Origin: a bacterium
GTDB taxonomy: Bacteria > Bacillota > Bacilli > Lactobacillales > Streptococcaceae
Length of the DNA: 37,181 nucleotides
NCBI GenBank assembly: GCA_905221435.1
Contig: CAJNDD010000018.1
Coordinates: 1-37,181 of the forward strand
Direction: 5' to 3'
The notes under the pieces: generated by a model
What the model was told of the DNA's origin: nothing
Database searches by the model: none
What the model saw: the letters and a program-made list of their open reading frames with translations, nothing else
Shown: piece by piece, positions 32,515-37,181 of the stretch
Numbering within the stretch: the stretch's first letter is position 1
Layout: the number at the start of each line of letters is the position of its first letter
Program-made: the position numbers and the translations under genes

Positions 32515-33030
32515 ATGTCTGAGGAAACAAAAAACGAAGAAGTAAAAGAAGAGGAAGTTGTTGGAACAACTGAAGAAATAACTCCTGAAAAGTCAGAGCT
32601 AGACTTGGCAAATGAACGTGCGGATGAGTTCGAAAACAAATACCTTCGCGCTCATGCAGAAATGCAAAATATCCAGCGCCGTGCCAATGAAGAGCGTCAA
32701 AACTTGCAACGCTATCGTAGTCAGGATTTGGCAAAAGTAATCTTACCATCGCTCGACAACCTAGAACGTGCACTCGCAGTTGAAGGTTTGACAGATGATG
32801 TGAAGAAGGGGTTGGAGATGGTGCAAGAAAGCTTGATTCATGCTTTGAAAGAAGAAGGCATCGAAGAAATCGCAGCTGACGGCGAATTTGACCATAACTA
32901 TCATATGGCCATCCAAACTCTCCCAGCAGACGATGAACACCCAGCAGATACCATCGCCCAAGTCTTCCAAAAAGGCTACAAACTCCATGACCGCATCCTA
33001 AGACCAGCGATGGTGGTAGTCTATAACTAG
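32515..33030 (+). CDS. grpE: Nucleotide exchange factor GrpE
   Basis: 171 aa from ATG 32515, preceded by AAAGGAGG; upstream in-frame TTG 32473 and ATG 32479 have no ribosome site and would add [16 protein letters not shown] sequence not typical of GrpE. An acidic disordered N-terminus, a long dimerising helix ([25 protein letters not shown]) and the conserved C-terminal beta domain ([28 protein letters not shown]). Releases ADP from DnaK. Confidence 0.95.
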   Translation: MSEETKNEEVKEEEVVGTTEEITPEKSELDLANERADEFENKYLRAHAEMQNIQRRANEERQNLQRYRSQDLAKVILPSLDNLERALAVEGLTDDVKKGLEMVQESLIHALKEEGIEEIAADGEFDHNYHMAIQTLPADDEHPADTIAQVFQKGYKLHDRILRPAMVVVYN

Positions 33031-35231
<2,201 letters not shown>

Positions 35232-35232
35232 G

Positions 35233-35676
35233 ATGACATTAGATTTTACAAATAGAAACCATGTTGACCTATATAATCAACTTTGCAGAGAAGCAAAACA
35301 AGATCCAGAAAGTACCAAGAGTCAAATAAGGGAATATTTCACAAGTGATCGTGTAGATGAATTAGAGTTATACAAGGAAAAAATTCACGTGGCTAGGATG
35401 CGCTCAGAAGAAATAGATTCATCATTAAATAGCATTGTATCCTCTGTTTTTACACCAACAATTGTGACATCTTTTACACTGGCTATTACTGTTCCGTTTG
35501 GTTTATCAGAACAAGATCCCAATGTTATTAATTTACCTCTGTATATATCGGGTGCTATTGTAATCTTGTATACAATCCGATTAGTATGGATTCGTCGTTT
35601 AAGTTCAAAATCTGAAAAGGAATGGACTAATGTAAATAGGGTATTGTATTTCTTAGAAAATTACAAACCTGAATAA
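35233..35676 (+). CDS. Small two-TM membrane protein behind dnaK
   Basis: 147 aa, family not recognised. A helical, charged N-terminus (1-~70, LELYKEKIHVARMRSEEIDSS) is followed by two hydrophobic segments (about 71-92 and 101-119) and a basic C-terminus (RRLSSKSEKEWTNVNRVLYFLENY). It begins one base after the dnaK stop and has only a weak ribosome site, so it is probably translated by coupling to dnaK and induced by heat. Codon use is unlike dnaK's (more AT-rich), suggesting an acquired or lowly expressed gene. A terminator follows. Confidence 0.75.
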   Translation: MTLDFTNRNHVDLYNQLCREAKQDPESTKSQIREYFTSDRVDELELYKEKIHVARMRSEEIDSSLNSIVSSVFTPTIVTSFTLAITVPFGLSEQDPNVINLPLYISGAIVILYTIRLVWIRRLSSKSEKEWTNVNRVLYFLENYKPE

Positions 35677-35682
35677 TAATAA

Positions 35683-35716
35683 AAAATCCAGAGGTTGCAA
35701 CCCAGCCTCTGTTTTT
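35683..35716 (+). terminator. Terminator of the hrcA-grpE-dnaK operon
   Basis: CAGAGG (35689-35694) and CCTCTG (35706-35711), extended by flanking A and T runs, then TTTTT. It separates dnaJ from the operon. Confidence 0.85.
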
Positions 35717-35768
35717 CGGTAAAAAGGGGTTAAACCTAATTTATTTGAGTTTTTCTCATCAATATAAA

Positions 35769-35938
35769 AGAAAGGAATTGAATCCGACCTAAATCGAGGT
35801 TTGATTCAAAATATTAATAGAAAGGAATAAGGGTGTTCGTAATTGAACTTGAGCGGAAAGCTTGGAAATTAGATAAACCTCCTAAGAAATCAGGATTTCT
35901 TGTCGGTTTCCTAAATTTCGGTCGCTTTCTGTTCGCTC
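35769..35938 (+). other. Folded dnaJ leader with repeated Shine-Dalgarno-like motifs
   Basis: AGAAAGGAAT occurs at 35769-35778 and again at 35819-35828, exactly 50 bp apart. Between them is hairpin TTGAATC/GATTCAA with inner ACCT/AGGT (35778-35809). After the second copy comes a long nested hairpin, 35851-35938: GAGCG/CGCTC, GAAAGC/GCTTTC, GGAAATTAG/CTAAATTTC (one bulge), AAACC/GGTTT, AAGAAAT/ATTTCTT with a 4-nt loop. The fold ends 12 nt before the dnaJ ATG. A weak promoter may lie at TTTATT-N17-TATAAA (35740-35768). Confidence 0.6.
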
Positions 35939-35950
35939 TTAGTATCTTGT

Positions 35951-37087
35951 ATGAACAATACTGAATTTTATGATCGTCTGGGGGTGTCAAAAAACGCTTC
36001 GGCAGACGAGATCAAAAAGGCTTATCGTAAGCTTTCCAAAAAATACCACCCAGATATCAACAAGGAACCTGGTGCTGAGGAAAAGTACAAGGAAGTTCAA
36101 GAAGCCTATGAGACTTTGAGTGACGACCAAAAACGTGCAGCCTACGACCAATATGGTGCTGCGGGTGCCAACGGTGGCTTTGGTGGTGCTGGCGGTTTTG
36201 GTGGCTTTGACGGAGCAGGTGGCTTCGGTGGTTTTGAGGATATCTTCTCAAGTTTCTTTGGCGGAGGCGGAGCTTCGCGCAATCCAAATGCTCCTCGTCA
36301 AGGGGATGACCTCCAGTACCGTGTGAACTTGACCTTTGAAGAAGCTATCTTCGGAACGGAAAAAGAAGTTAAATACAATCGTGAAGCCAGCTGTCGTACA
36401 TGTAACGGCTCTGGTGCTAAGCCAGGGACAAGTCCAGTCACTTGTGGACGCTGTCATGGCGCTGGTGTCATTAACGTCGATACGCAGACTCCGCTTGGTA
36501 TGATGCGCCGCCAAGTAACCTGTGATGTCTGTCATGGTCGCGGAAAAGAAATTAAAGACCCATGTACAACTTGTCACGGAACAGGTCATGAAAAACAAGC
36601 TCATAGCGTACATGTAAAAATCCCTGCTGGTGTGGAAACGGGCCAACAAATCCGCCTAGCTGGTCAAGGTGAAGCAGGCTTTAACGGTGGACCTTATGGT
36701 GACTTGTATGTGGTGGTTTCAGTAGAAGCTAGTGATAAGTTTGAACGTGAAGGAACAACTATTTTCTACAAGTTGAATCTCAATATTGTCCAAGCAGCCC
36801 TCGGAGATACTGTGGAAATTCCGACCGTGCATGGCGATGTTGAATTGGTTATCCCAGAAGGAACTCAGACTGGCAAGAAATTCCGTCTACGTGGCAAGGG
36901 AGCACCGAGTCTTCGTGGCAGTGCCGTTGGTGACCAATACGTTACTGTCAATGTCGTGACTCCGACAGGCTTGAACGACCGCCAAAAAGCAGCCCTTAAA
37001 GAATTCGCAGCTGCAGGCGATTTGAAAGTCAATCCAAAGAAAAAAGGCTTCTTTGACCACATAAAAGATGCCTTTGAAGGAGAATAA
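35951..37087 (+). CDS. dnaJ: Co-chaperone DnaJ (Hsp40)
   Basis: 378 aa, usual length. J domain with H33-P-D35, Gly/Phe-rich linker (~75-115), four CxxCxGxG zinc-finger repeats ([32 protein letters not shown]) and C-terminal substrate domains. Delivers clients to DnaK and stimulates its ATPase. The ATG has no Shine-Dalgarno directly upstream (CTTAGTATCTTGT), which is odd for a well-expressed gene; the start is nevertheless fixed by the conserved [13 protein letters not shown]. Separated from dnaK by a terminator. Followed 17 bp later by an IS end. Confidence 0.97.
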   Translation: MNNTEFYDRLGVSKNASADEIKKAYRKLSKKYHPDINKEPGAEEKYKEVQEAYETLSDDQKRAAYDQYGAAGANGGFGGAGGFGGFDGAGGFGGFEDIFSSFFGGGGASRNPNAPRQGDDLQYRVNLTFEEAIFGTEKEVKYNREASCRTCNGSGAKPGTSPVTCGRCHGAGVINVDTQTPLGMMRRQVTCDVCHGRGKEIKDPCTTCHGTGHEKQAHSVHVKIPAGVETGQQIRLAGQGEAGFNGGPYGDLYVVVSVEASDKFEREGTTIFYKLNLNIVQAALGDTVEIPTVHGDVELVIPEGTQTGKKFRLRGKGAPSLRGSAVGDQYVTVNVVTPTGLNDRQKAALKEFAAAGDLKVNPKKKGFFDHIKDAFEGE

Positions 37088-37111
37088 AGTAAAAAGAGCC
37101 GATGTGAACTG

Positions 37112-37152
37112 CACCCCAAAAGTTAGACAGAAAAAATCTAACTTTTGGGGTG
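37112..37152 (+). repeat. Hairpin at the IS terminus
   Basis: 16-bp perfect inverted repeat with loop CAGAAAAAA, followed by TGTTTTA. It may serve both as dnaJ terminator and as a block to read-through into the transposase. Confidence 0.7.
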
Positions 37153-37159
37153 TTTTATT

Positions 37160-37181
37160 ATGAAATTGAGTTATGAAGATA
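37160..37181 (+). CDS. Transposase OrfA, N-terminal fragment (IS3 family)
   Basis: Only MKLSYED is visible before the window ends. That opening and the preceding IS terminus are the only evidence; OrfA would be the helix-turn-helix subunit, with OrfB made by frameshifting in this family. Confidence 0.55.

Larger units (their letters stand above)
37105..37181 (+). mobile_element. Left end of an IS3-family insertion sequence (cut by the window)
   Basis: Starting about TGAACTGCACCCC, the sequence has a 16-bp perfect inverted repeat, CACCCCAAAAGTTAGA (37112-37127) and TCTAACTTTTGGGGTG (37137-37152), with a 9-nt loop, then an ATG at 37160 opening MKLSYED, which I recall as the start of OrfA in IS861/IS150-type IS3 elements. 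The exact boundary is approximate; the right end lies outside. Confidence 0.7.

Overview
The window looks like chromosome of a mitis-group Streptococcus, probably S. oralis or S. mitis and close to S. pneumoniae. The reasons are pneumococcus-like proteins (244-aa XerD-like protein, 323-aa RdgB/HAM1, PiuBCDA, PepA, EndoD with a YSIRK signal and LPNTG anchor, GlnR/GlnA, HrcA-GrpE-DnaK-DnaJ), overlapping start/stop codons, and typical sigma-A promoters, often with an extended -10. The species call is from memory of protein families, not from a search.

Region 1 (1-7462) is the 3' end of a type VIIb secretion locus. It opens inside essC. An operon follows: Lap1 (DUF3130/TIGR04197), Lap2 (DUF3958-like), an LXG toxin with a glycine-zipper C-terminus, a DUF4176 protein and two small membrane proteins that are immunity candidates. 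After a gene-poor gap lies a second, truncated LXG reading frame. It starts at the Met matching residue 68 of the first toxin, lacks the LXG motif, shares a 413-bp identical block with it, and carries a different C-terminal toxin region followed by its own multispanning immunity candidate. This looks like a silent toxin/immunity cassette poised for recombination. From about base 540 the DNA is clearly more AT-rich than the core genome.

Region 2 (7463-13847) is core: a small UPF0154/YneF protein, then the tightly overlapping murI-rdgB-yfcE-like-cbpB-xerD-like-scpA-scpB-rluB-yidD operon (cell wall, nucleotide sanitation, c-di-AMP sensing, chromosome segregation, ribosome modification, membrane insertion).

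Region 3 (13850-19320) holds the minus-strand piuBCDA iron-uptake operon, divergent from pepA and a small bacteriocin-immunity-like gene.

Region 4 (19350-29760) holds a minus-strand Na/Pi cotransporter-PhoU protein, the wall-anchored endoglycosidase EndoD with a probable CcpA (cre) site on its promoter, pgk, a FUSC-like membrane protein, and glnRA behind a consensus GlnR operator. From memory, regions 3 and 4 are far apart in S. pneumoniae, so the junction near 19300-19390 may be a rearrangement point.

Region 5 (29760-37181) starts with a PadR regulator and two DUF2812 membrane proteins (a probable accessory cassette). The heat-shock operon hrcA-grpE-dnaK follows, with two CIRCE operators, a small membrane protein 1 nt behind dnaK, and dnaJ behind a strongly folded leader with no obvious Shine-Dalgarno. 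The window ends in the left end of an IS3-family element just after dnaJ. No tRNA, rRNA or CRISPR array was seen.
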